Shown here piece after piece: positions 8,874 through 17,099 of a DNA stretch of 64,000 nucleotides. A model generated the notes under the pieces. It saw only the letters and a list, made by a program, of their open reading frames with translations, was not told the DNA's origin and ran no database searches. The translations under genes were made by a program, and so were the position numbers. The stretch is taken from the NCBI RefSeq assembly GCF_017302985.1, contig NZ_JAFIMU010000004.1, forward strand, positions 558,001 through 622,000, read 5' to 3'. Position 1 is the first letter of the stretch. Each line of letters begins with the position of its first letter. This DNA is from Corallococcus macrosporus. Its GTDB lineage: Bacteria; Myxococcota; Myxococcia; Myxococcales; Myxococcaceae.

Positions 8874-9377
8874 GTGCGCTGCCCCTTCTGCCAGGACCCG
8901 GAGAACAAGGTCATCGACTCGCGCGAGTCGCACGAGGGGTCCGTCATCCGGCGGCGCCGCGAGTGCCTGGCCTGCAAACGCCGCTTCACCACGTACGAGC
9001 GGGTGGAGGAGCTCTACCCGCTCATCGTGAAGAAGGACGGGCGGCGCGAGGCCTTCGACCGCGAGAAGATGCTCAACGGCCTGAAGAAGGCGTGTGAGAA
9101 GCGCCCGGTGTCCGCCGCGCAGCTGGAGGCGACGGTGGAGGACATCGAGCGGATGCTCCAGGGGATGGGGGAGAAGGAAGTCCCCTCCTCATCCATTGGC
9201 GAGCACGTGATGCGGCGGTTACAGCAGCTGGACGAGGTGGCCTACGTGCGCTTCGCGTCCGTGTACCGCAGCTTCCGGGACATCTCCGAGTTCATGCACG
9301 AGCTGAAGGACCTGCTCGAGGACCAGGAGCGTGAGCGCAAGGCGAAGCCGCCTGTGACTCCGCCCAAGGACGGTTAG
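8874..9377 (+). CDS. nrdR: Transcriptional repressor NrdR
   Basis: A 167-residue repressor of ribonucleotide reductase genes. The N-terminal zinc ribbon has C3/C6 and C31/C34, followed by KRRFTTYER, and an ATP-cone domain follows (about 46-140). The GTG start at 8874 places the first cysteine at residue 3, as in the family. It lies in the usual glyA-nrdR-ribD order. The C-terminus carries about 15 extra charged residues. NrdR boxes are not obvious in this window; its targets should be elsewhere. Confidence 0.97.
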   Translation: MRCPFCQDPENKVIDSRESHEGSVIRRRRECLACKRRFTTYERVEELYPLIVKKDGRREAFDREKMLNGLKKACEKRPVSAAQLEATVEDIERMLQGMGEKEVPSSSIGEHVMRRLQQLDEVAYVRFASVYRSFRDISEFMHELKDLLEDQERERKAKPPVTPPKDG

Positions 9378-9387
9378 GAAGGGCGGT

Positions 9388-10551
9388 ATGCGCTTGCTCA
9401 CGCGGTCACGGTTGCAGGCGGTGAAGACGCCCCGCTCCAAGCGCGCGGCGGACTTCGACCACGCGGTGGCCGAGTTCTTCATGCGCATCGCGCTGGAAGA
9501 AGCCGCCAAGGGGCTGGGCCGCACCAGCCCCAACCCCGTCGTGGGGGCGGTGCTGGTGAAGGGCGGGCGCATCATCGCGCGCGGCCACCACAAGAAGGCC
9601 GGCACGGCGCACGCGGAAGTCGTCGCGCTGGAGGCCGCGGGCTCCAAGGCTCGCGGCGCGGACCTCTACACGACGCTGGAGCCGTGCGACCACTACGGGC
9701 GCACCCCGCCGTGCAGCCTGGCGGTGCTGGAGGCCGGCGTGCGGCGCGTGTTCAGCGCGTCGTCGGACCCCAACCCGCTCGTCTCCGGCAAGGGCCTCAA
9801 CCGGCTCAAGCGCGGCGGCGTGGCGGTGGTGACGCACGTCCTCAAGGACGAGGCGGACGCGCTCAACCGGCCCTTCTTCAAGATGATGCGCACGGGCCTG
9901 CCGTGGGTGACGCTCAAGGCCGCGGTGACGCTGGACGGAAAGCTCGCCGCGCCGTCCGGGGACTCGAAGTGGGTGACGGGCGAGGCGTCGCGCGCGTGGG
10001 TGCACCGGCTGCGCAACCAGGTGGACGCCATCCTCGTGGGCGCCAACACCGTGCGCATGGACGACCCGCAACTCACGACGCGGCTGCCGGGTGGCGGGGG
10101 CAAGGATCCCGTGCGCGTGGTGGTGGACTCGCACCTCAAGCTGTCCCCGGGCCACACCGTCTTCACCCAGCGCAGCCCCGCGCGCACCGTCATCGCCACG
10201 CTGGAGGACCCGGAGGGCCGGCGCGCCCGGCGCTTCCTGGCCCAGGGCGTGGAGGTGTGGAACGTGCGCGCGAAGCAGGACCGCGTGGACCTGAAGGCCG
10301 TCCTCAAGCGCGTGGCGAAGGAGGGGCTCAACCACGTGCTCGTGGAGGGGGGCGCGGGCCTGTACGGCACGCTGCTGCGCGAGCACCTGGCGGATGCGCT
10401 CGCCCTGTTCCTCGCTCCCAAGCTGGTGGGGGCCGGAGGGCTGTCCTGGGCGGGCGAGCTGGGCGTGAAGGACATGGCCCAGGCCCTGGCCGTGAAGGAC
10501 CTGACGATGGAGAAGGTGGGGGACGACGTCCTCCTGCGCGCCCTGCTCTGA
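9388..10551 (+). CDS. ribD: Bifunctional riboflavin deaminase/reductase RibD
   Basis: A 387-residue enzyme for two early steps of riboflavin synthesis. The deaminase half has the zinc ligands H75 (HAEV), C100 (PCDHYGRTPPC) and C109; the NADPH reductase half (about 175-380) has the KAAVTLDGK and VEGG blocks. There is a basic N-terminal extension of about 30 residues compared with typical RibD. The ATG at 9388 is preferred because of the GGAAGGG site; a start at the FMRIALEEA methionine is the alternative. It begins 10 bp after nrdR. Confidence 0.96.
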   Translation: MRLLTRSRLQAVKTPRSKRAADFDHAVAEFFMRIALEEAAKGLGRTSPNPVVGAVLVKGGRIIARGHHKKAGTAHAEVVALEAAGSKARGADLYTTLEPCDHYGRTPPCSLAVLEAGVRRVFSASSDPNPLVSGKGLNRLKRGGVAVVTHVLKDEADALNRPFFKMMRTGLPWVTLKAAVTLDGKLAAPSGDSKWVTGEASRAWVHRLRNQVDAILVGANTVRMDDPQLTTRLPGGGGKDPVRVVVDSHLKLSPGHTVFTQRSPARTVIATLEDPEGRRARRFLAQGVEVWNVRAKQDRVDLKAVLKRVAKEGLNHVLVEGGAGLYGTLLREHLADALALFLAPKLVGAGGLSWAGELGVKDMAQALAVKDLTMEKVGDDVLLRALL

Positions 10552-10579
10552 GAGGCCAGCGTGCCGCCGGGGCTTTCGT

Positions 10580-10585
10580 TATAAG
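10580..10585 (+). promoter_or_regulatory. Possible -10 element directly upstream of ribE
   Basis: TATAAG lies 8 bp before the ribE ATG, in the 42-bp ribD-ribE spacer. No -35 box is convincing. If used, it would yield a leaderless mRNA; ribE has no clear ribosome site, which is consistent with that. Confidence 0.3.
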
Positions 10586-10593
10586 TCCCGGTC

Positions 10594-11259
10594 ATGTTCA
10601 CCGGCCTCATCCAGGACACTGGCACCGTCACCCGCGTCACCTCTGGCGCGATGACCGATTTCTGGATTCGCACCTCGCTGGGCGCGGAAGCCTTCGCCCT
10701 GGGGGAATCCATCGCCGTGGACGGCGCGTGCCTCACGGTGGTGGAGAAGGGCGGGGACACCTTCCGAGTGCAGGCGGCCCCGGAGACGCTGCGGCGCACC
10801 ACCCTGGGGGCCCGGAAGGTGGGCGACCGGGTGAACCTGGAGCGGGCGCTGGCGCTGGGAGACCGGCTGGGCGGGCACCTGGTGTCGGGCCACGTGGACG
10901 CCGTCAGTGAAGTGCTGGAGACGTTCGCCGAGGGCGGCTCGTGGGTGATGGTGTTCCGGCTGCCCCCGGAGCTGGCGCCCTGCTTCATCGAGAAGGGCTC
11001 CGTCACCATCGACGGCATCAGCCTCACGGTGAACGCGGTGGACGCCAGCACCTTCCGGGTGCAGCTGATTCCGGAAACCCAACAGCGCACCACCCTTCAC
11101 GGCAAGGGCCCCGGGGCCCAGGTGAACCTGGAGGGCGACCTGATTGGGAAGTACGTGGCCCGGCTGTATGCCCTCCGGGGCGCCCCGGAGGCGGCCGCCC
11201 AGGGGACGGGCCTGACGGAGGCGGTGGTGCGGGCGGCGGGTTTCAGCCCTCGCGGGTAG
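10594..11259 (+). CDS. ribE: Riboflavin synthase alpha chain
   Basis: A 221-residue riboflavin synthase, dismutating two molecules of dimethylribityllumazine. It shows the MFTGLIQ start and two tandem lumazine-binding domains (about 1-97 and 98-200), each with the GxHxVSGHVD or IDGISLTVN type blocks. The start is ATG at 10594. Directly downstream, after 27 bp, is ribH. The usual ribBA gene is missing between ribE and ribH. Confidence 0.96.
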   Translation: MFTGLIQDTGTVTRVTSGAMTDFWIRTSLGAEAFALGESIAVDGACLTVVEKGGDTFRVQAAPETLRRTTLGARKVGDRVNLERALALGDRLGGHLVSGHVDAVSEVLETFAEGGSWVMVFRLPPELAPCFIEKGSVTIDGISLTVNAVDASTFRVQLIPETQQRTTLHGKGPGAQVNLEGDLIGKYVARLYALRGAPEAAAQGTGLTEAVVRAAGFSPRG

Positions 11260-11286
11260 GGGCTCGGGTGGTGTAAGGAGCGCGCC

Positions 11287-11787
11287 ATGCCTCGCTATTT
11301 CGAAGGGGATTTCCTCCCCCCCCAGGGCCGGTTCGCCATCTGCGTGTCCCGGTTCAACAGCTTCATCACGGAGGCGCTGCTGTCGGGCGCCGTGGACACG
11401 CTGGTGCGCCATGGCGTGAAGGACGACGCCATTGACGTGTACCGCTGCCCCGGCACCTATGAGCTGCCCGGCGTCACCCGCCGCGTGTCGGAGAGCGGCC
11501 AGTACGCGGGCATCATCGTCCTGGGCGCGGTCATTCGCGGCGGCACCCCCCACTTCGACTACGTGGCGGGCGAGTGCGCCAAGGGCATTGGTTCGGTGGC
11601 GTTCAGCGCGGCCGCCGGTCCGAAGCCGGCCTCGGTGACGTTCGGCGTCCTGACGTGCGATACCGTGGAGCAGGCCATCGACCGGGCGGGCGTGAAGGCG
11701 GGCAACAAGGGCGCGGAGGCCGCGATGGCCTGCATCGAGATGGTCAACCTCTTCGCTCGCATGCCGGGCGCTGAGCGGAAGGGATAA
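11287..11787 (+). CDS. ribH: 6,7-dimethyl-8-ribityllumazine synthase
   Basis: A 166-residue lumazine synthase that supplies the substrate for Rib[10 protein letters not shown] near the N-terminus, PGTYELPG (about 55-62) and [14 protein letters not shown] with catalytic H89 are the family blocks. The ATG at 11287 follows AAGGAGCG. nusB begins 5 bp after its stop, the common ribH-nusB order. The dihydroxybutanone phosphate synthase function must be encoded elsewhere. Confidence 0.97.
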   Translation: MPRYFEGDFLPPQGRFAICVSRFNSFITEALLSGAVDTLVRHGVKDDAIDVYRCPGTYELPGVTRRVSESGQYAGIIVLGAVIRGGTPHFDYVAGECAKGIGSVAFSAAAGPKPASVTFGVLTCDTVEQAIDRAGVKAGNKGAEAAMACIEMVNLFARMPGAERKG

Positions 11788-11792
11788 CCGCG

Positions 11793-12218
11793 ATGGGCGC
11801 GCGCAGAACGGCACGGGAGCGGGCGCTGCAGGCGCTCTACCAGCTGGAGATGACCCAGGGCGCCACCACGCGGGAGGCCCTGGACTCCGCCTGGGCCGCC
11901 TCCGCGGAGGACGGCAAGCCGGAGCCGGACGCGGTGAAGTTCGCGAAGGAGCTGGTGGAGGGCGTGGAGGCGAACCGCGGCGAAATCGACGCGCTCATCG
12001 AACGCCACAGCCACAACTGGCGCCTGGACCGCATGTCCCGCATCGACCGGAACGTGCTGCGGCTGGGCATCTTCGAGCTGAAGTACCGCCCGGACATCCC
12101 CCGCAAGGTGACCATCAACGAGGCCGTGGAGCTGGGGAAGAACTTCGGCACCGAGGAGTCGAGCGCCTTCGTCAACGGCCTGCTGGACCGGGTCGCCGTG
12201 GCGCTCGGGAAGCCGTGA
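11793..12218 (+). CDS. nusB: Transcription antitermination factor NusB
   Basis: A 141-residue NusB, an RNA-binding antitermination factor for rRNA operons. It starts GARRTARERALQALYQLEM, and has the FVNGLLDRVA C-terminal block. It lies 5 bp after ribH, with GGAAGGG serving as ribosome site. Its stop overlaps the next gene's GTG start (GTGA at 12215). Confidence 0.96.
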   Translation: MGARRTARERALQALYQLEMTQGATTREALDSAWAASAEDGKPEPDAVKFAKELVEGVEANRGEIDALIERHSHNWRLDRMSRIDRNVLRLGIFELKYRPDIPRKVTINEAVELGKNFGTEESSAFVNGLLDRVAVALGKP

Positions 12219-12706
12219 GCCAGACGCAGACCCTGGACGTGGGCCTGGAGGGCCTGGACGCGCTCAACGGGGTGGACGCCCTCTGCCTCTTCGTGGCCGA
12301 GGACGACCGCCCCCTGCCGTCCTCCGCCGGCTACGTGGACTGGCGGCTGTGCGGCGCCCTGTCCCGCGTGCTCCAGGGCGGGTTCTTCACCGGCGTGAAG
12401 GACGACTGGCTCCTCTTGCCCTCGGACGGGAAGCTGAGCGTGCCGCGCATCTTCGTGGTGGGGCTGGGCTCCCGGAAGCGCCTGGACGCGGCCTCGCTGG
12501 GAGAGGCCCTGGCCGGCGCCGCGAAGGTGCTGAGCCGCGCGAAGGTGGAGGCCGTGGCCCTGGAGGTTCCCCAGGGGGCGTCCCTGAGCGACGCGGCCCG
12601 CGCGGAGGCGTATCAGCGGCAGTTCGTGCCCGCATTCAAGGGGGCACGGGTGTCCCTCCTCGCGGACAAGGGGCTTGTCGGGTCGCTGTCATCCCGGAAG
12701 GGCTGA
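12215..12706 (+). CDS. Orphan M17 aminopeptidase N-domain-like protein
   Basis: A 163-residue protein starting at a GTG that overlaps the nusB stop. The pattern GVDALCLFVAEDDRPLP..., a GFFTGVKDDWLLLP strand, then FVVGLGSRKRLDAASLGEALAGAAKVL resembles the N-terminal macrodomain-like domain of leucyl aminopeptidases (family M17). The zinc-binding catalytic C-domain, with its NTDAEGR motif, is absent and no remnant follows, because a cheY gene starts 55 bp downstream. It may be a stand-alone regulatory domain or a truncated relic; codon use looks normal, which favours a real gene. Function unknown. Confidence 0.75.
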   Translation: MSQTQTLDVGLEGLDALNGVDALCLFVAEDDRPLPSSAGYVDWRLCGALSRVLQGGFFTGVKDDWLLLPSDGKLSVPRIFVVGLGSRKRLDAASLGEALAGAAKVLSRAKVEAVALEVPQGASLSDAARAEAYQRQFVPAFKGARVSLLADKGLVGSLSSRKG

Positions 12707-12730
12707 CGCGCAGCGGCTGGGCGGGGGTTC

Positions 12731-12739
12731 TGCTAGCAT
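12731..12739 (+). promoter_or_regulatory. Extended -10 element before the first cheY
   Basis: TGC followed by TAGCAT forms an extended -10 (TGnTAnnnT) 22 bp before the cheY ATG at 12762. No -35 box is evident. The same TGCTAnnnT form recurs upstream of the first cheW (15368) and the last cheY (21077) in this cluster. Confidence 0.45.
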
Positions 12740-12761
12740 CCCGGGCCCTGAGGCGCGCGCG

Positions 12762-13136
12762 ATGAAGTTCAAGGTGTTGATCGTCGAGGACTCCAAGGTG
12801 TCGCGCGAGCACATCGCCGCGACCGTGGAGGCCGTTGAGGGCGTGGAGGCCATCGCCACCGCGAGCGGCTTCGAGGCGCTGAAGCTGCTGCCCCGCCAGC
12901 GCTTCGACCTCATCATCACCGACATCAACATGCCCGACATCAACGGGCTGGAGCTCATCAACTTCGTCAAGAAGAACCCCAACTACCGGGACGTGCCGCT
13001 CATCATCATCACCACCGAGGGGCGTGAGCAGGACCGCTCGCGGGGCATGGCGCTGGGCGCGGCCGGCTACCTGGTGAAGCCGTTCCAGCCGGAGGACCTG
13101 GAGGCGCTCCTGCGGCGCTTCCTGAAGCCGCTGTGA
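12762..13136 (+). CDS. CheY-like response regulator (cluster start)
   Basis: A 124-residue stand-alone receiver domain. The acidic pair E9/D10, phospho-acceptor D54 in TDINMP, T84/T85 and K106 in YLVKPF are all present, so it should be phosphorylatable. No output domain is attached. The start is ATG at 12762, not the longer frame from 12675 that overlaps the previous gene. Its stop overlaps the cheA start (GTGA at 13133), so the two are probably coupled. It is the likely phosphate target of the adjacent CheA. Confidence 0.93.
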   Translation: MKFKVLIVEDSKVSREHIAATVEAVEGVEAIATASGFEALKLLPRQRFDLIITDINMPDINGLELINFVKKNPNYRDVPLIIITTEGREQDRSRGMALGAAGYLVKPFQPEDLEALLRRFLKPL

Positions 13137-15349
13137 CGCCCGGGGGCAAGGCGCTGGCGGAGTTCGTCGCCGAGGCCACGGAAATCCTCGATGCGCTGGG
13201 CCGCGACCTGCTGGCGCTGGACGAGGCGCGCGGCCAGGAGGCGGACCCCGAGCACATCAACGGCATCTTCCGCGCGGCGCACTCGCTCAAGGGGCTGTCG
13301 GGCCTCTTCGGCCAGGAGCGCATCAGCCAGTTGGCGCACGCGGCGGAGGACCTGCTGGACCGCCTGCGGCTGGGCCGGCTGACGCTGGACGACGGCGTCC
13401 TGGACACGCTGGTGGACGCGCTGGACACCTTCCAGGCGCTGCTCGGGGAGGCGTCCCGCAGCGAGGAGGGCCCGGAGCTCACCCAGCGCACCCGCGCCAT
13501 GGAGGACCGGATGGCGCGGCTGGGCTCGCCTCCGCCCGCCGTGGAAGAGGATCCGCTGGAGCGGCTGGAGCTGGACGCGACGGTGCGCGCCGTCTTCACC
13601 GAGTACGAGGAGCACCGGCTGCGCGAGAACGTGCGGCGCGGCGTGGCCCTGTGGCGGGTGCGCGCGGCGTTCGACCTGACGGACTTCGACCAGGGCCTGG
13701 CGGACCTGAACGCGCGCCTCAAGCCGCTGGGCGAGGTCATCAGTACGCTGCCCTCGTCGCGGCCGGGCGGCGTCAACGGCATCGCGTTCGACCTCATCTT
13801 CGGCGCGAAGGTCGGCGCCGAGGCGCTGGAGGCGGGGCTTTCGGGCACGCCCGCGGAGCTGGCGCCGCTGTCCGTGCGTCAGCCGGGAGAGGCTTCGGCG
13901 AACGCCGCGTTCGTGGACGACGCGGAGGTGCTGCTCGGGGACACGGACGACGAGGAGCCCGACGAGGACTCCGAGCCACCGGTGGCGTCCACCAGCCTCG
14001 CGACCGTGCCGGCGGTCCCGCTGGGAAGTCCTCCGCGCATGCGGGCGGTGGCGCAGCCGCCCACGGTGGTGGGGCTCCAGGCCGCCGCGTCCGCGCCCAT
14101 CCCCGCGGGACGTCCGAAGGCGGAAGAGACGTCCCTGCGCTCGCTCACGCAGACGGTGCGCGTGGACATCGGCAGGCTGGACGGGCTCATCAACATGGTG
14201 GGCGAGCTCCTGCTCATCAAGGCCAACCTCCAGCGGCTCGCGGAGACGTCCCGCCAGGACGGCACCGTCGCGCTGTCCAAGCTCTTCGGCCAGGAGCTGT
14301 CGCGGGAGACGCGGCAGCTGGAGCGCAAGCTGGAGGCGCTCCAGGAGGGCCTGCTCGAAGCGCGCATGGTCCCGGTGGGCCAGGTCTTCGACAAGCTGGC
14401 GCGGCTGGTGCGCAAGATTGCCCGCGAGGCCGGCAAGGAGATCGACTTCGTCAGCTCCGGCGGCGAGGTGGAGCTGGACAAGCTCATCGTCGAGGAGCTC
14501 AGCGATCCGCTGATGCACCTCATCCGCAACGCCATCGACCATGGCGCGGAAGGCCCCGAGGCGCGGCTCTCCTCGGGCAAGCCCCGGCGCGCGGTGGTGC
14601 GGCTGCGCGCGGAGCAGAAGGGCAACCACGTCGTCATCAGCGTGTCCGACGACGGCTCCGGCATCGACGAGGTGCGCGTGCGCGAGGTGGCGCTCGCGCG
14701 CGGGCTCGTCACCCCGTCGCAGGTGAGCGAGATGACGCGGCGCGAGCTGCTCAACCTCATCTTCCTGCCGGGCTTCTCCACGCGCTCCAGCGTCAGCTCG
14801 CTCTCCGGACGGGGCGTGGGCCTGGACGTGGTGAAGAACAACCTGGGCAACCTCTCCGGCATCATCGACGTGTGGAGCGAGCGCGGGAAGGGCACCGCCT
14901 TCCACCTGACGCTCCCGGTGACGCTGGCCATCGTGCGCGCGCTGGTGGTGGGCGTCAGCGGCCGCACGTACGCGGTCCCGCTCAACAGCGTGCTGGAAAT
15001 CCTCTCCGTGCAGCCGCGCGACATCCGCACCGTGGAGCGCCGCGAGGTGCTGGACCTGCGCGGCCAGACGCTGCCCTTCCTCCGGCTGGGACGCCTGTTC
15101 CACCTGCCGGAGCGCGAGGTGAACCGCCACTTCGTCGTCGTGGTGGGCCTGGCGCAGCAGCGGCTGGGCATCGCGGTGGACGAACTGTTCGGCCAGCAGG
15201 ACATCGTCACCAAGCCCCTGGGCGGCCGCCTGAGCCGCGTGAAGGGCATCTCCGGCGCCACCGACCTGGGCAACCGGCGCACCGTCCTGGTGCTGGATGT
15301 CGCGGAACTCCTGGAAGAGGGCATCGCGCAGGAGCGGCGCCGCGCTTGA
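13133..15349 (+). CDS. cheA: Chemotaxis histidine kinase CheA
   Basis: A 738-residue CheA. Order of domains: HPt with phospho-histidine H50 in AAHSLKG; a second, uncertain helical region (about 145-260) where the P2 domain usually lies; an acidic/proline linker (265-330); P3 dimerisation (about 335-410, DGLINMVGELLLIK); HATPase with LIRNAIDHG, DDGSGI and SGRGVGLDVV; and a C-terminal CheW-like P5 (about 590-735). No fused receiver is present, unlike M. xanthus FrzE. The GTG start overlaps the upstream cheY. It should form signalling arrays with the two CheW proteins. Confidence 0.96.
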   Translation: MTPGGKALAEFVAEATEILDALGRDLLALDEARGQEADPEHINGIFRAAHSLKGLSGLFGQERISQLAHAAEDLLDRLRLGRLTLDDGVLDTLVDALDTFQALLGEASRSEEGPELTQRTRAMEDRMARLGSPPPAVEEDPLERLELDATVRAVFTEYEEHRLRENVRRGVALWRVRAAFDLTDFDQGLADLNARLKPLGEVISTLPSSRPGGVNGIAFDLIFGAKVGAEALEAGLSGTPAELAPLSVRQPGEASANAAFVDDAEVLLGDTDDEEPDEDSEPPVASTSLATVPAVPLGSPPRMRAVAQPPTVVGLQAAASAPIPAGRPKAEETSLRSLTQTVRVDIGRLDGLINMVGELLLIKANLQRLAETSRQDGTVALSKLFGQELSRETRQLERKLEALQEGLLEARMVPVGQVFDKLARLVRKIAREAGKEIDFVSSGGEVELDKLIVEELSDPLMHLIRNAIDHGAEGPEARLSSGKPRRAVVRLRAEQKGNHVVISVSDDGSGIDEVRVREVALARGLVTPSQVSEMTRRELLNLIFLPGFSTRSSVSSLSGRGVGLDVVKNNLGNLSGIIDVWSERGKGTAFHLTLPVTLAIVRALVVGVSGRTYAVPLNSVLEILSVQPRDIRTVERREVLDLRGQTLPFLRLGRLFHLPEREVNRHFVVVVGLAQQRLGIAVDELFGQQDIVTKPLGGRLSRVKGISGATDLGNRRTVLVLDVAELLEEGIAQERRRA

Positions 15350-15367
15350 GGCGCCCGCGCCGGGGGC

Positions 15368-15376
15368 TGCTATCCT
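15368..15376 (+). promoter_or_regulatory. Extended -10 element before the first cheW
   Basis: TGC plus TATCCT lies only 7 bp upstream of the cheW GTG at 15384, in the 34-bp gap after cheA. The spacing would make the start codon the first base of the transcript. The bases before the GTG are pyrimidine-rich and hold no Shine-Dalgarno. Confidence 0.4.
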
Positions 15377-15383
15377 CCTGGCC

Positions 15384-15947
15384 GTGTCCCGTTTCGAAGC
15401 CCTGCTCGACGCGTTCTTCTACCGCCCGGACGAGGACGTCGGCGGCCTGCTGGACTTCGCCGCGGGCAGTGACGACCTGTCGCCGCCGCTCCTGGAAGAG
15501 GAGCCCGTCGAGTACCTCGCGTTCCGCCTGGAGACCGAGTGCTACGCGGTGCCCATCCTCGCGGTGAGGGAGATCTGCAAGGTGCCGCTGCTCACGGAGA
15601 TTCCGCGCGCGGAGCCGCACCTCTTGGGCGTGATGAACCTGCGCGGGGAGCTCTTGCCCGTCTACGACGTGAAGCTGCGGCTGCGGCTGGCGGAAGCGCC
15701 GCCGGTGGTGGCGGGGCCGGACGCGGGCCTGCCGCCCCGGGCCGCGCGCATCCTGGTGCTCAAGACGGATGACGGGCCCGCGGGCGTGTGGGTGGACTCG
15801 GTGGCGGGCGTGGTGCGGCTCAAGCCGTCCATGGTGGAGCTGTCGCCCGCGGGGCTGCGCGGGGACCGCGACTGCGTGGCGGGGTTGGGGCGCAAGGGCT
15901 CGCAGCTCTACATCCTGTTGGATCCGGAGCAGGCGCTCGCCCCATGA
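15384..15947 (+). CDS. cheW: CheW-like adaptor protein, first copy
   Basis: A 187-residue CheW. After a 45-residue N-terminal acidic segment, the CheW domain runs from EYLAFRLETECYAVPI to LYILLDPEQAL, including LLGVMNLRGELLPVYD, the core interface with CheA and receptors. The GTG at 15384 is the best start; there is no ribosome site (see the extended -10 at 15368). Its stop overlaps the next cheW start (ATGA at 15944). It would link CheA to chemoreceptors, which are not encoded here. Confidence 0.93.
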   Translation: MSRFEALLDAFFYRPDEDVGGLLDFAAGSDDLSPPLLEEEPVEYLAFRLETECYAVPILAVREICKVPLLTEIPRAEPHLLGVMNLRGELLPVYDVKLRLRLAEAPPVVAGPDAGLPPRAARILVLKTDDGPAGVWVDSVAGVVRLKPSMVELSPAGLRGDRDCVAGLGRKGSQLYILLDPEQALAP

Positions 15948-16471
15948 CGGACCCTGTGAATCTGCTGACCCGCCGCCCGCGCGGCGAGCTGACCCGCGAC
16001 GCGCCGGTGGCCGAGGCGGAGGTGCAGCTGTGCGCCTTCTTCGTGGGCAATGAGGAGTACGTGCTCGACATCATGCGCGTGGAGGAGATCCTCCCGCCCC
16101 AGCGCGTGATTCCCATTCCGCACGCGCCCTCCTTCGTGGAGGGCGTGCTGCACCTGCGCGGCGCGATGCTCCCGGTGGTGGACCTGCGCCGGCGCCTGCT
16201 GGGACAGCCCGCGCAGGAGACTCGCCGGACGCGCATGCTCGTGTGCCGGCTGGGCGCGCGCCGCGTGGTGGCGCGGGTGGACCGCGTGGCGGAGGTGCTG
16301 CGCGTGCGCCGCAGCGACATCAAGCCCGCGCCAGCGCTCATGTCCGGAGGCCGCACGCCGTTCGTGGTGGGCGTGTGCGGACCGCCAGAGCGGCTGCGGC
16401 TGCTGCTGGACCTGAAGGCGCTGCTGCGCGCGGAGCTGGAGCGCGACTCGCGCCCGCCGTCCGGCGGCTGA
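15944..16471 (+). CDS. cheW: CheW-like adaptor protein, second copy
   Basis: A 175-residue CheW-domain protein, coupled to the first copy by an ATGA overlap. The domain runs from VQLCAFFVGNEEYVLDI to LRLLLDLKALL and includes GVLHLRGAMLPVVDL. It has no long acidic N-terminus and a more basic body than the first CheW, so the two copies are diverged rather than a recent duplication. Two CheWs per CheA is common in myxobacterial chemosensory systems. Confidence 0.93.
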   Translation: MTDPVNLLTRRPRGELTRDAPVAEAEVQLCAFFVGNEEYVLDIMRVEEILPPQRVIPIPHAPSFVEGVLHLRGAMLPVVDLRRRLLGQPAQETRRTRMLVCRLGARRVVARVDRVAEVLRVRRSDIKPAPALMSGGRTPFVVGVCGPPERLRLLLDLKALLRAELERDSRPPSGG

Positions 16472-16517
16472 GCGCGTCATTTTCGCCGGACGCACCGCGG
16501 GTTTAGGGAAGGGCGTC

Positions 16518-16907
16518 ATGCGAGACCTGAGTGGGCACCGGAAGTCCCTGGGGTTCCTCTACCTGTTCGTGCACACGCTGACGCTGCTGGGCACGGGCGT
16601 GCTGGCGTACGTCACCTTCAGGCTGCTCGTCGTCGTCGCCGCCGGGAACTCCGCGCCCAGGGTGCCGGTGTGGGAGACCCCGGCCGTCCTCGCGATCGGG
16701 GTCATCCTCGTGCTGCTCGTGGTGGTGGCCATCGCGGGGCTCTCGCTGGGCCTGGGGCTGGTGCGCGGCCGTCCCGTCTTCAAGGGCCTGGCGACGCTGC
16801 TCGCCATCCTGGCGCTGCCCACCTTTCCGCTGGGCACGGTGCTGGGCGTCTACTCGCTCTGGTTCTTCGCGCAGGAGGGCTGGGACGCGGAGCCCTGGCC
16901 CGCCTGA
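16518..16907 (+). CDS. Small membrane protein in the chemosensory operon
   Basis: A 129-residue protein with three to four hydrophobic segments: about 12-36, 50-75, 85-105, and a shorter one near 108-118. Charged loops are short. There is no motif I recognise. The ATG at 16518 has a GGGAAGGG ribosome site. Its place between cheW and the HEAT-repeat gene suggests either a membrane anchor for the system or an unrelated insertion; the 192-bp gap that follows is large for this operon. Confidence 0.8.
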   Translation: MRDLSGHRKSLGFLYLFVHTLTLLGTGVLAYVTFRLLVVVAAGNSAPRVPVWETPAVLAIGVILVLLVVVAIAGLSLGLGLVRGRPVFKGLATLLAILALPTFPLGTVLGVYSLWFFAQEGWDAEPWPA

Positions 16908-17099
16908 GTGCAGGCTCGCGACGCGGACGGTACGAAGGTGAACTTTCCAGCCCGGCGCCAGGTTGCTTCTTGGCGCGGGGAGCATCCTGGGAATGGGCCT
17001 GCCGACCCTTCGTTCCGGTTTCGTGGGGCGCGACTCCCTCCGCCGCTTCAAGCAGGATGCGGGCACCCGAGGAACGGAAGCCCCGAAGGAGGACGGCGG

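Noticed and set aside
12215-12706. A pseudogene of leucyl aminopeptidase
   Set aside because: The reading frame is intact, codon use is normal, and it is translationally coupled to nusB. I kept it as a gene of unknown role.
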